Origin: Antilocapra americana
Lineage: Eukaryota; Chordata; Mammalia; Artiodactyla; Antilocapridae
Length of the DNA: 64,000 bases
Assembly: GCA_007570785.1 (NCBI GenBank)
Contig: ML660774.1
Location: 517,309-581,308 of the forward strand
Direction: 5' to 3'
Of the stretch, positions 11,401 through 21,793 are shown piece after piece; positions within the stretch are counted from its first letter, which is position 1, and each line of letters begins with the position of its first letter. The position numbers were made by a program, and so were the translations under genes. The notes under the pieces were generated by a model, which searched no databases, was not told the origin of the DNA, and was given only the letters and a program-made list of their open reading frames with translations.

Positions 11401-12231
11401 GTTCATTATCTGCCAATAATGAGCCCACTGTTTGCTTCCCTCAGAGTCTATTAAAGAATGTCATAGTCGAAGGCTGAGACTAGAGTCTGGGGTGAGCATC
11501 TCTCTTGTGTGGAATTTCGGCCATGTTCCATAGCTAGCTGTGGAAACCTGATTTCTTAGTGTGTTAACTGAAGTGACTGGACAGGCTGGTATGTCTTTCT
11601 AAAATGCCAGTGCTAGCTTATATAATGCATCTATCAACTCACACATAATGCCCATTAAAGCTTTGAAGGGTCTTTAACACCATTTTTTTTTTTTTAAGAT
11701 GCCAAGGAGTGGACACTTATTTATTTTTTGGAGTAGAAGCAGGATTGGAATGTTCTGTTTTTAGCATTTGAAAATCAAACCTCTTAGCCTCCACAGAGAG
11801 GAGGCACGGCAGGGAGTTCATGGGGACTTCCGGAGGAAGGGGAGTCACATTTGAGTGGTGGTGATATTGTTTAGAGGTTAACTCTCTCCTTGTCCAGTCG
11901 ACTTCTGTCTTTTAGACCTTGAGATGGAATTAAAAGTAAGGGAGCACAGGCCCTAATAGAAAGAACAGGATGGAATATTCCCAGTCACAGTCCTTGAAGG
12001 ACAACCCACCATTGCCAGAAGGTTCCAAGGATGTAGTGCAAGCTGTGGACCAACCACCTTTTTGTCCTTGCCTCCTTGGACAGCTAGCATTCGATGGCCA
12101 AGTGTCTTATTTCTGTCCTTTGTGAAATTAGATAGTAATAAGATAAAGAAGTTGTTCTTTGAAAATGTTACCCTGACTGCACATTTGCTATCTTAATTCT
12201 ATAATTTCAAATTCTGATTTTAAATTCGAGT
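11401..12231. other. Unassigned stretch
   Basis: No gene or strong repeat is recognised; a short poly-T run lies at 11682-11695. Confidence 0.5.
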
Positions 12232-12283
12232 CCATGGGGTCACAAAGAGTCAGACGCGACTGAGTGACTGAACTGAACTGAAA
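12232..12283 (+). mobile_element. BovB 3' tail, extremely truncated
   Basis: Only about 50 bp of the BovB 3' end is present: tccatggggtcacaaagagt, cagacgcgactgag, then actgaactgaactgaa. It is a 5'-truncated insertion. Confidence 0.85.
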
Positions 12284-13649
12284 AATATCCCAATGTTTCA
12301 CTCCCTCTTTGGGAATCTGGTGAATTTACTTTCCAATATGGCACTTCCCGCGGACAGCTGACTGAATTCAGTGGGTGGGTTGGCCCAGCCGAGAAGGACA
12401 TGGTGCTAACGAGACCCAGTTGACTGGTGTGGTTTCTGCCTCGGCAGAGCACTGTGGATGGTGATTTGTTCCCTGACCCAGGCTGCAGACCTAGCTTATC
12501 GGTTATCTATCTCCCAGATGCTTTGGCCCACAAAGGGGTGTGGACTAATCATGAGAGTCCATCACTACCCCTGGGAAAACAGAATTCCTAGGCTGGGTCA
12601 ACACATGTATATGACTAGCACAGGGTTTGAAATTCCAAAACTGGGGTACTCTGAGTTCACTGTATTGCTGATGGAGTCCAGAGTCTGTGAAAATGTAAAA
12701 AGCATGTGGTTTATATTTTAAAGACAGAAGACGATGTAGTTGAATGTTCTTTTCCCTTAGAGATTTGTCCTGCTAAATGGGAATTTTGCAATGGGAGAAC
12801 AGCATGTGTAGGCAAGGTAAGTATGAAACTTCATATTTCTGAATTAGCTGTAACAAAGCAAGAAATTCTTTCTAGGCTTTCCAGCATGGTTCTTTCCAAA
12901 TTTGGAGCCCCAGAAAGGATAAATTATGCATGAAAGCTATCTTCATCTTCTCTAATTCAGTTCAGTAAAAACCCCATTTCCCCAGTCACTTTGCTGTTCA
13001 ATATACTGAAGAAAATGGAAAGGAAAATAGGTCACACTCACGATTTCCAGAGGTTTACATGACAGTGAGGAAGGGGGAATGCATGAATTAAAGGTAATAG
13101 AAAGCAGATCCGAATAACAACGTATAGGGAGGTACAAGGGAGGTTGGCTCACCAGGGAAGGAGTGACCACTTCCACCTGGGGAAGCTGAAGACAGCTTCA
13201 TGCCAAAGTTATTCAGCTTTCAAAGAATGAGTTATTCTTTCTCTCCTCCTTCCCTCCTCCTTTCTCTATTCATTTATTCAACAAGTATTTTTGAATTCCT
13301 ACTATGTTCCAGATACGGTGGAACAGGATCAGGCACGTTTCTGGTGGAGACAGATTTTAAGCAAATTATCACATTACTCACAATGAACTGTTATGTTTTG
13401 AGGAAACTAATGGCTATATGAGCTGATACACAGTGATATGAGCTGTAACAGAGAGAACAGACTTAGACAATAAGTTCCGGGAATGCTTGACCTGAAATCT
13501 GAAAAATGCTTAGGTACTGAGCAGTGGTAACAGGCCAGTGGGACACACTTCTCAGTTAAAGGGACAATCTGGAATAGAGGTGAGCCAGTGCTAGTGGAAA
13601 TAATAAGTTTTTTCAGAGACAGTTTGCTATGTAGGGAGAGAGAATATAC
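12284..13649. other. Unassigned stretch with one candidate exon
   Basis: No strong repeat is seen apart from a weak L2/MIR-like phrase near 13262-13335 (tcatttattcaacaagta, cctactatgttccag). The candidate exon at 12761-12816 is listed separately. Open frames at 12458-12933 are short. Confidence 0.45.
12761..12816 (+). other. Candidate 56-bp internal exon (unconfirmed)
   Basis: A pyrimidine tract (tgttcttttcccttag) ends at 12760 and a near-consensus donor (caag then gtaagtatg) begins at 12817. One of the three frames is open across the exon and reads ICPAKWEFCNGRTACVGK, with three cysteines in 14 residues; it starts in phase 1 and ends in phase 0. The other two frames have stops. The cysteine spacing is suggestive of an extracellular disulphide-rich domain, but I cannot assign a family. 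The phase fits the upstream candidate at 1469-1504, a one-in-three coincidence. This may be a chance pseudo-exon. Confidence 0.25.
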
Positions 13650-14155
13650 TTTTTAAAAGCACATACCCTAGAGTCAGATTGCCTGTACAGTTGTCCTCCA
13701 GAATCTGCAGGGGACTGGTCCCATGACTCCCCTGGGTACCCAAATTCCAGAATGTTCAAGTTCTTTATATAAAATGGGATAATATTTGCATGGAACCAAC
13801 ATATCTCCTACCCTGTTGTTATTACTACGTAAATAGTACTAGTTGTTGTAGTAGTGGTAAACAGTAACTAGTTGTTACTACTAGGTAAATGTTATGTCAC
13901 CTGCTCTTGGAAAATGCAGGTTGTGCTTTTTAGAACTTTCTGGAATATTTTTTAAAACTATTCTCCATCTGAGGTTGGTTGAATCCTGCATAGATGGAGA
14001 ACTCATGGATTTGGAAGGTCAACTGTCTTAGAATTCCAGCTCTGATCCCTACTGGCTGTGTGGTCTAGACACTTCGTTATCATTGGTAGGCCTATTTTCT
14101 TCTCTGCACAGGGTATAATCATAGTACTGAACTCAGAGATTTGCTTTAAGGATTA
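13650..14155 (-). mobile_element. MIR SINE, split by a MER2-like element
   Basis: Two pieces of one inverted MIR lie either side of the Tigger-type element: 'agagtcagattgcctgt' on the left (to 13686), and 'gaattccagctctgatccctactggctgtg' through 'ggtataatcatagtactgaac...ggattaaat' on the right (from 14028). The order and continuity of the MIR halves show that the DNA transposon landed inside it. Confidence 0.7.
13687..14027. mobile_element. MER2-like (Tigger/pogo) non-autonomous DNA transposon
   Basis: The left end reads cagttgtcctccagaatctg and the right end is its imperfect inverse (catggatttggaaggtcaactg), i.e. terminal inverted repeats about 25 bp long. The interior has 'gttcaagttctttatataaaatggg' and 'gaggttggttgaatcctgcatagatgg', the known subterminal sequences of MER2-type Tigger relatives. 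The element is flanked by TA on the left. The middle (13830-13880) is a TAG/TAC-rich symmetrical stretch. It encodes no transposase. Confidence 0.8.
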
Positions 14156-14171
14156 AATATATATATATATA
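14156..14171. repeat. (AT)n microsatellite
   Basis: A run of about eight AT units inside an AT-rich spacer (14156-14304) between the MIR and the L1. Confidence 0.9.
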
Positions 14172-14304
14172 AGATATTATATACACACTCATATAGTATA
14201 GTATGGATGACTTAATCTAAACAAATAAATATATTAATGTATGTTAGTATAATAATATTAAGGATTGAATATATATAAACCATTCAGTCCTTAAAATTAT
14301 GTAT

Positions 14305-15665
14305 TCAAGTAATACACAAAGATAAACTCAAAATGGATTAGAGACCTAAATGTAAGACCAGAAAGTATGAAATTTTTAGAGGAATACATAGGCAGAACAC
14401 TTGATGACATAAATCAAAGCAAGATCCTCTATGACCCACCTCCTAGAGTAATGGAAATAAAAGTAAAGTAAACAAGTGGGACATGATTAAACTTAAAAGC
14501 TTTTGCACAGCAAAGGAAACTATAAGCAAGGTGAAAAGACAACTCTCAGAATGGGAGAAAATAGTAGCAAATGAAACAACTGACAAAGGATTAATTTCCA
14601 AAATATGCAAGCAGCTCATACAACTCAATACCAGAGAAATAAACAACCCAATCAAAAAGTGGGAAAAAGACCTAAACACATTTCTCCAAAGAAGACATAC
14701 AGATGCTAACAAACACATGAATAGATGCTCAACACTGTTCATTGTTAGAGAAATGCAAATCAAAACTACAATGAGATATTACCTCACACCAGTCAGAATG
14801 GCCCTCATCACAAAGTCTACAAACAACTGGAAAGGATGTGGAGAAAAGGGAACACTCTTGCACTGTTGGTGGGAATGTAAATTGATACAGCCACTATGGA
14901 AAACGGTATGGAGAATCCTTGAAAAACTAGGAATAAAACCACCACACTACCCAGCAATCCCACTCCTAGGCATATACCCTGAGGAAACCAAAATTGAAAG
15001 AGACATATGTATCCCATTCACTGCAGCACCATTTACAATAGCTTGAATATGGAAGCAATTTAGGTGTCCATCGACAGATGAATGGATAAGGAAGTGTGGT
15101 ACATATACACAATGGAATATTACTCAGCCATAACAAGGAACACATTTGAGTCAGTTCTAACGAGGTGGATGAACCTACAACCTATTAAACAGAGTGAAGT
15201 GAGTCAGAAAGAGAAAGATATATGTATTCTAAAACATATATATGGAATCTAGAAAAATAGTACTGAAGAATTTATTTACAGGGCAGCAATGGAGAAGCAG
15301 ACATAGAGGATAGACTTATGGACATGGGGAGAGGGGAGGAGAGGGTGAGATGTATGGAGAGAGTAACATGGAAACTTACATTACCATGTGTAAAATAGAT
15401 AGCCAATGGGAGTTTGCTGTATGACTCAGGAAACTCAAACAGGGGTTCTGTATCAACCTAGAGAGGTGGGATGGGGAGGGAGATGAGGGGGAGGGAGATG
15501 AGAGGGAGTTTCAAAAGGGAAGGGACATATGTATACCTATGGCTGATTCATAATGAGGTTTGACAGAAAATGGCAAAATTCTGTAAAGCAGAGTTTTATT
15601 ATCTGCTTTATTATTAAAGATGATTTTGTTATCCTTCAATAAAAAATAAATTAATTTAAAAAATG
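14305..15665 (+). mobile_element. L1 LINE, 5'-truncated (ORF2 C-terminus + 3' UTR)
   Basis: Plus-strand ruminant L1. It starts inside ORF2 (gagacctaaatgtaagacc), passes through the ORF2 C-terminus, then a 3' UTR with a G-rich polypurine stretch at 15466-15512, and ends at an A-rich terminus (tcaataaaaaataaattaat). It is about 1.36 kb of an element that is several kb when complete. Confidence 0.93.
14483..15046 (+). pseudogene. L1 ORF2 C-terminal remnant
   Basis: A 187-residue open frame corresponding to the region after the RT domain of L1 ORF2p. It contains the cysteine/histidine-rich end [15 protein letters not shown] (residues about 126-140) followed by the [13 protein letters not shown] and [10 protein letters not shown] segments that are conserved in mammalian L1. 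The start is an internal methionine, not the ORF2 start. Endonuclease and RT domains are absent, so it has no enzymatic capacity. A stop after FTIA removes the last residues. Confidence 0.9.
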
Positions 15666-18591
15666 ACTTCTTCAAGTAAATCCTAAACTATATACATTAT
15701 ATAATTATATTAGAATATAGTAGATATTATAGATATATAGTAGAATATATATTAGAATCTGATACATACATTAGAAGAGTATGTGGTTCTTCTTCTTTTT
15801 CTTGGGTCCAAATTGGAAATATAAAGCGCTCTAATTTAATAAATCTGAATTTGGCCATATATTCCTTTACCCTTACATGACACCCTTTCAGTTCTGGACA
15901 TGATTAGAATCTCTGAATTTTCTTTTACCTTTTATCCTGAAAGAGATCATTTATAGGACGTAATCTCATCATAACTATTTAAACCATGTTGCTGAAGCAG
16001 AATATTCTTACTCAGTTGAAACAGTGGGCTTCTTTTAGAGAAGCCTCATACTTTGAATATGTTTTGTGAGAGTGTGTTACAAGATAGTTTTCTTTTTTAT
16101 AATCACCTTTTTTTCCACCAAATCTTTACACTTATCCTTTTTTGAAGATTTGCCCATCTCAAGATCAGTAACATATGATTCTGTGGTGCCCATGATTTTA
16201 CTATCTGTTGATGTTTGCAAATTGATTTTAGTGGCATGTTCTTGAATTTTTGAGCCACTCTGCCATTTCCTTGACTTTGTTTTGATTTTGATATCCAATC
16301 TCTTATGATTTTGAACAGTAGAACATCTTACTTTATGCTTAATAGTTTCAATACTCATAACTCTCATTTTTTTTCTATTAAGATTTTCCCAGGATTTAAA
16401 TAAATTCCTGTCCTATGGAGTAACATAACATTACATTAATTTATGTTCCAGCACCACACAGGGTACTCAACACATAAGCCTGTATGAAAGAACCATGCAT
16501 GTATGTGCTATGTCTTTCCATCTAGATTAACCTTTGAGAGTGGGAGCCATGCTCATAATCCTCCTGTAATTTTCTGGAGTCTCCAGCTGTGGAATCAGGA
16601 AATCCTAGTTGAACTGAACTGAAATACTTCTGTATCAGAGCTTTGCAGGATTTACTTGGGAGCAGCTTCCTCAGCTTGTAAGTATAAATGAGAGCTTAAG
16701 TGACTATGAAATAAATTATCTTAAATTAAATCAAATAAAAATGTCAATAATGTTTCTGAGTTTCCAATTTTGTTTGAGTTTTTAAGGACAAAAGCAGACT
16801 TGCTCATTCTCAACAGTTAAGGTGTCATACAAAAAGATATCTGAATAGAACAATGAGATGGTGTAATAATATGCTATATATTTTGAATGAAATTCAGCTA
16901 CTTGAATTTTGAAAGTAGTTTTAGTGGGCTAGAGAGATATAGAATGGAGAGCTATTGTGTTTTTATAGGAACTAAGTTCAGTGCATGACTATAGTTATAA
17001 AAATATGTCATGTGAAGGTATCAATCTGTTACATCATTTTCCTAACAGAATTTGTGCATATGCTTCATTTCTAAATCCATGACTTGAAGATTAAAGCCTG
17101 TGACTGAAAACTGTCAGCTCAATCACTTGGCTTTCTGATATCTTAGTCTAACAGTTTACTGAAAATTACTACAGGGAAAACTCAGTCATCTTCTATGAAT
17201 GACATTATTTATTCTTCACTGTGCCAACTGATTTAGTGATATTATTATGCAAACATTTAATGACCCACCTATATTTCCAACTATAAAAAGACTAAAGTTT
17301 TATATGTGAACAAAATCACTTGTTGTGTATAGAACCTTTGCTTATACTATATAATTTAGTTTATATAACACCATATTTCTAGGTATCAAATTCTTCTGAT
17401 TAGTTAGAACCACATGAAATAAAATATGTTAAAATCAAATTAAATTCTTTGAAGTTCTGCTTTTTGGATTGCAACCTAAGTGCGTCCTAATCCTTCTATC
17501 AAATGCCTTTCTACTTCCTAATTCCTTGCATCTCCATGTTGATTCTTTTCGTCTTTAGGAAAAACATCTTCTTAATGAAATTAATTCAGATTTTGAGTGG
17601 GAGCAGTGGAGCCAGTCCCATCACTGAAGTACCATGACACAATATGCAGAGTTCAGACTATTTTGCATGCCTTGGGGGTGAACATATTGAGAAGAGTTGG
17701 TAACAAGAAATTCAGGCAGATAAGCCATGGATAGGATGCAGACTTTATCTTGTAGGGACGGGGAGCAAAGCAGCAGAAATAACTTGGCATTAACTTTAAA
17801 ATCATTTGCTAATGAATACATGATTTAAATGTCCATATTTTGGTCATATGTTTGAGTTTTCTAAAACTGTGTAATATTTTAATTATTCTTATCTGTATTT
17901 CTCCTTCTAAAAATTATTTTGGGAAAAAACAAAGAGAAGAGAGCAATTCTTTTTCTCCTGCAATTCATAGGTGTTTTCCAAAACACTGTGGTTTGTTGGG
18001 GTAAGTCATAATGTAAAATAAACCGCTTTCTGTCTAAATAACATAAACAATCCAAAACTCTAGTTGTCGTTAAAACCTGGAACAGTGCAGAAAATTAGTA
18101 TAAGTTTAATGAGTAAAAACTACAGTATGTTGCATCTTGCTGTGGTAATTTGTTTTGCCAGGTGCCATGGTAGGTAAATGAATATACCTCTCCTTGATTA
18201 TGCCTGCAAAACAAATGATATGGCTCTCACACACCAGATTTTATCTCAAAATGAGATAATAGATTGCTGATTCAGAGCCAAAAAGTCAATCAGGCTAACC
18301 TCAATACCAGACCTGAAATAATAAATCTCTTCATTGTACAGGAGGAGTTTGTATTCAGCTGATGAATTTATTTTAATTCTTTTCATACTTTACTTGTATT
18401 ATACCCTTGATTATGGCTATCTGGGCAGTAATAAATGGCTTCATTAAACAAGCAGCTAATTAATTAACTACCTAGATACCAATAAACAGTTGAACATAGA
18501 AACCAAAGATGCTAACATAATTTAAATAAAGGTAGAGTTAGTGTCATTGTTTCTAGTTTCTTGCAGAACATTAATGACTTATTTTATATAT
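15666..18591. other. Unassigned AT-rich stretch
   Basis: About 2.9 kb without a recognised gene or strong repeat. A low-complexity TATA-rich segment lies at 15690-15770. A Lys-rich open frame on the minus strand (16077-16412) is listed separately. At 17971-18000 a 30-bp stretch is bounded by splice-like signals and is treated as chance. Confidence 0.45.
16077..16412 (-). other. Lysine-rich open frame of unknown origin
   Basis: The minus-strand frame is open from a TAG at about 16413 to the stop at 16077. It is 96 residues from the methionine at 16367, with about 15 more in-frame residues upstream (ending WENLNRKK). The composition is Lys/Ser/Thr-rich (for example KIKTKSRKWQSGSKI and GKSSKKDKCKDLVEKK), with no membrane segment or recognised domain. 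There is no obvious 5' splice site or poly-A tail defining a retrocopy. In such AT-rich DNA a frame of this length is not expected often, but it can be chance. I do not recognise the product. Confidence 0.2.
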
Positions 18592-18657
18592 ACTGGAGTG
18601 GATTGCCATGCCCTCCTCCAGGGGATATTCCCAACCCAGGGACTATACTGATACCAT
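18592..18657 (-). mobile_element. Bov-tA SINE fragment
   Basis: The plus strand reads actggagtggattgccatgc, cctcctccagggga, cccaacccagggactatac: the inverted central part of Bov-tA. Both ends are missing. Confidence 0.7.
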
Positions 18658-19077
18658 TTCTAGTTTCTATTTTAACCTGAATGGTACCTTACTTTTGGGG
18701 ATTAACTCATAAACATCCACTGAGTTACTGGCTACTAACCTATTACTTACTATGGTCTTAAGAACTGGGCTGCATTCATGAGTTAGACTCTTCCTACAAC
18801 TCTTTGTTTTCCTCCCCAGAGACTTCTCCTTATCAGGAAGAACTGTATCTCTATTTCTAACTAGTCTCAAGACTAAATCCTTGACTTGGTTTCTGCTTCA
18901 AGTAGCTGAACATTTGTTAACTCATTTATTTACTCATTCACTTAGTAATTAAATTAATCCACAAATATATGAAAGTGGTAGTGGGGGTGAGGGTTGCAAA
19001 CTCCCTCATAGGGTGGGTAGCTCATGTCTTCAAGGAGCTTTCCATTCATGAGAAGCCATTAATTATACAGTTGCAAA
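18658..19077. other. Unassigned stretch
   Basis: No gene or repeat is recognised; short ORFs only. Confidence 0.5.
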
Positions 19078-19774
19078 AAAAGTTGGCTTAAAGCTCAACA
19101 TTCGGAAAACTAAGATCATGGCATCTGGTCCCATCACTTCATGGGAAATAGATGGGAAAACAGTAGAAACAGTGGCAGACTTTATTTTGGGGGGCTCCAA
19201 AATCACTGCAGATGGTGATTGCAGCCATGAAATTAAAAGACGCTTACTCCTTGGAGGAAAGTTATGAACAACCTAGACAGCATATTGAAAAGCAGAGACA
19301 TTACTTTGCCAACAAAGATCCAACCAAGGCTATGGTTTTTCCAGTAGTCATGTATGGATGTGAGAGTTGGACTGTAAAGAAAGCTGAGCCCTGAAGAACA
19401 GCTACTTTTGAACTGTGGTGTTGGAGAAGACTCTTGAGAGTCCCTTGGACTGCAAGGAGATCCAACCAGTCCATCCTAAAGGAACTCAGTCCTGAGTGTT
19501 CATTGGAAGGACTGATGTTGAAGCTGAAAAGCCAATACTTTGGCTACCTGATGTGAAGAGCTGACTCATTTGAAAAGACCCTGATGCTGGAAAAGATTGA
19601 GGGCGGGAGGAGAAGGGAACAACAGAGGATGAGATGGTTGGATGGCATCACCGATTCAATGGACATGGGTTTGGGTGGACTCTGGGAGTTGATGATGGAC
19701 AGGGAGGCCTGGCGTGCTGCAGTTCACGGGGTCACAAAGAGTCGGATATGACTGAGGGACTGAACTGAACTGAA
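19078..19774 (+). mobile_element. BovB LINE, 3' 700 bp
   Basis: 5'-truncated BovB starting at gttggcttaaagctcaacat (just after the RT palm) and ending actgaactgaactgaac. It contains the CSHEIKR segment, the MYGCESWTVKKAE segment and the MDREAW-like end. Frame breaks are present (for example after LLLGG near 19262 and a TGA at 19391). Confidence 0.93.
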
Positions 19775-20361
19775 CGTAAGTATTTACACTCAAATCTTAT
19801 GTCTAAGGTCAGATTGATGGGGTGTTGTTGAAGGGTTATATATCAGAAAGAGTAGCAATCTAAGATGTACTTTGCTAGGATTTAATAGCCTAGGAGTGGT
19901 GGGGGAAAGGGGAATTATTGCTAATGCTGGAGAAATAAGAAAAAATCAGGTGATGATGCTCATGCCAACTTCCTGAGGTTCAATTTTATCCTGGAAACCA
20001 GTTTGGAGCTTGGGAGGAGTAGTCTAAAGGATTTCCAACAACAGCATGATCAGGTTTGAAGTTTGGAATGACTTAAAACCCTGTTAAATAAATAATAGTT
20101 GAATAAATAAATAATCTTAGAATTAATAGATTGATTTGATCACATTCTGCTTCCTTTGACCCCATGCGAGTGATGACGTTCTGGCTAGCTACAGCCCCAC
20201 TGTCATCTCATATCATCTCACCATCTCATATGTTTGAAAGCCTATTTAAATGGCAGTAGAAAGAGATCCACAGGGAATTTAAAATTATTTAACTTCTTGT
20301 GTCCCAGTAAATAAAAGGCAAGGTGAAGAGACTGGACAGATAAGTGAAAAATATAAAAAGA
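19775..20361. other. Unassigned stretch
   Basis: A small AATA-rich run lies at 20086-20115; otherwise nothing is recognised. Confidence 0.5.
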
Positions 20362-20513
20362 TAAAGCAGCTGGTAAAGAATCCACCTGAAATGCGAGAGA
20401 CCTGGGTTCGATCCCTGGGTTGGGGAAATCCCTGGGGGAAGGGAAAGACTACACACTCCAGTATTCTGGCCTGAAAAGAGTTGGACAAGACTGAGGGACT
20501 TTCACTTTCACTT
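20362..20513 (+). mobile_element. Bov-tA SINE, 5'-truncated
   Basis: It runs from agctggtaaagaatccacct through gggttcgatccctgggtt to ggacaagactgagggac and tttcactttcacttt. Two segments are shortened compared with other copies: the ctccatggac...gggg part of the body is deleted near 20475. Confidence 0.88.
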
Positions 20514-20739
20514 TAAAAAAACAAAACAGACCAATAATAGCAAAACTAAGAAACGAATACAGTTTTAATAATGTATTAGTCAGAGCTAGCTAGAATTAGT
20601 GAATGAATGGGTAACCAATTGACTTAGCTACTTAATGATGATTTTTGGTGTGGCACAGAGCAGATGTCACACCTCTTTACTGGCTGCCTTCTGTGATGGA
20701 GCCCACAGGAACAGGCGGTGTGAGAGCAGCATTGTGATG

Positions 20740-20850
20740 GAATGAGGTCCAGCTTTGGCTTTATCATCAGTGAGCTGTGTCATCTTGGCTAATTGAATTC
20801 ATTGCTTTGGATCTCCATCCCTTATCTTTAAGATGTTTATTGAGCTAAAT
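20740..20850 (-). mobile_element. MIR SINE fragment (weak)
   Basis: The order 'ggtccagctttggctttatc', 'gagctgtgtcatcttggctaa', 'ggatctccatcccttatcttta' matches an inverted MIR core with heavy divergence. Confidence 0.4.
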
Positions 20851-21120
20851 GCTTACTTAGGGATAAAATAGAAGATAAACTGTGTCAGAAACCACTGGTA
20901 GAAAAATCAACTCAGGATATAGTGATAACTTTTCAAATGGGGATAATTTTGTGCCTGGCATGCCCAGGGGAACTTTGGCAATACTTGGAGATATTTTTGA
21001 TTGTCACAACTTGGGATGGGAGTGGGGATGAGCTACTGGCACGTAGTGGTTGGAGGCCAGGGATGCTGCTAAATATTCTACAAGGCACAGAATAACTATT
21101 GCTACCCTCAACAAAGAGTT

Positions 21121-21782
21121 CAGTTCAGTTCAGTTGCTCAGTCAGGTCTGACTCTTTGCAGCCCCATGGACTGCAATGCACCAGGCTTCCCTGTCCATCA
21201 CCAACTTCCAGAGCTTGCTCAAACTCAGGTTCATTGAGTTGGTAATGCCATCTGACTATCTCATCCTCTGTCGTCCCCTTCTCCTCCCGCCTTCAATCTT
21301 TCCCAGCATCAGCGTCTTTTCCAATCAGTTCTTTGCCATCAGATTGCCAAAGTATTAGAGTTTCAGTTTCAGCATCAGTCCTTCTAGTGAATATTCAGGG
21401 CTGATTTCCTTTTTGATCAACTGGTTTGATCTCCTTGCAGTCCAAGGGACTCTAAAGAGTCTTCTCCAACACCACAGTTCAAAAGTATCAATTTTTCAGC
21501 ACTCAGCTTTCTTTTGCAGAAGGAAATGGCAACTCTCTCCAGTATTCTTTCCTCTCCCGTGGACAGAGGAGCCTGGTGGGCTACTGTCCACAGGGTTGCA
21601 CAGAGTCAGACATGACTGAAGTGACTTAGCATGCATGCATGCATTGGAGAAGGAAATGGCAACCCACTCCTGTATTATTGCCTGGAGAATCCCCGGGACA
21701 GGGAAGCCTGGTGGGGTGCCATCTATGGGATCACAGAGTTGGACACGACTGAAGCGACTTAGCAGCAGCAGCAGTCTTCTTT
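21121..21782 (-). mobile_element. BovB LINE 3' end hosting a Bov-A2
   Basis: The BovB 3' end (cagttcagttcagttgctca) is at 21121 and the copy runs to about 21517. It resumes for a few bases (ttctttt-like, 21776-21782) after the nested Bov-A2. The whole unit is bracketed by the 11-bp direct repeat aacaaagagtt at 21110-21120 and 21783-21793, the target-site duplication of the BovB insertion. It is 5'-truncated in the MYGCESW-coding region. Confidence 0.9.
21518..21775 (+). mobile_element. Bov-A2 dimeric SINE nested in BovB
   Basis: Two BovA monomers (each gaaggaaatggcaac ... tgactgaag(t/c)gacttagc) are joined by a gcatgcatgcatgcattg linker at about 21630-21647. The element ends in an AGC microsatellite. 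It sits a few bases inside the truncated 5' edge of the BovB copy. Confidence 0.92.
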
Positions 21783-21793
21783 AACAAAGAGTT

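Noticed and set aside
12761..12816. LDL-receptor class A or ADAM disintegrin-type domain for the cysteine-rich candidate exon
   Set aside because: The cysteine spacing does not match either family; only the exon-like signals are retained as a candidate.
17971..18000. 30-bp stretch between a good acceptor (ctcctgcaattcatag) and a gtaagt donor
   Set aside because: Too short, poor donor context (ggg before gtaagt), and not supported by any recognised peptide; probably chance.
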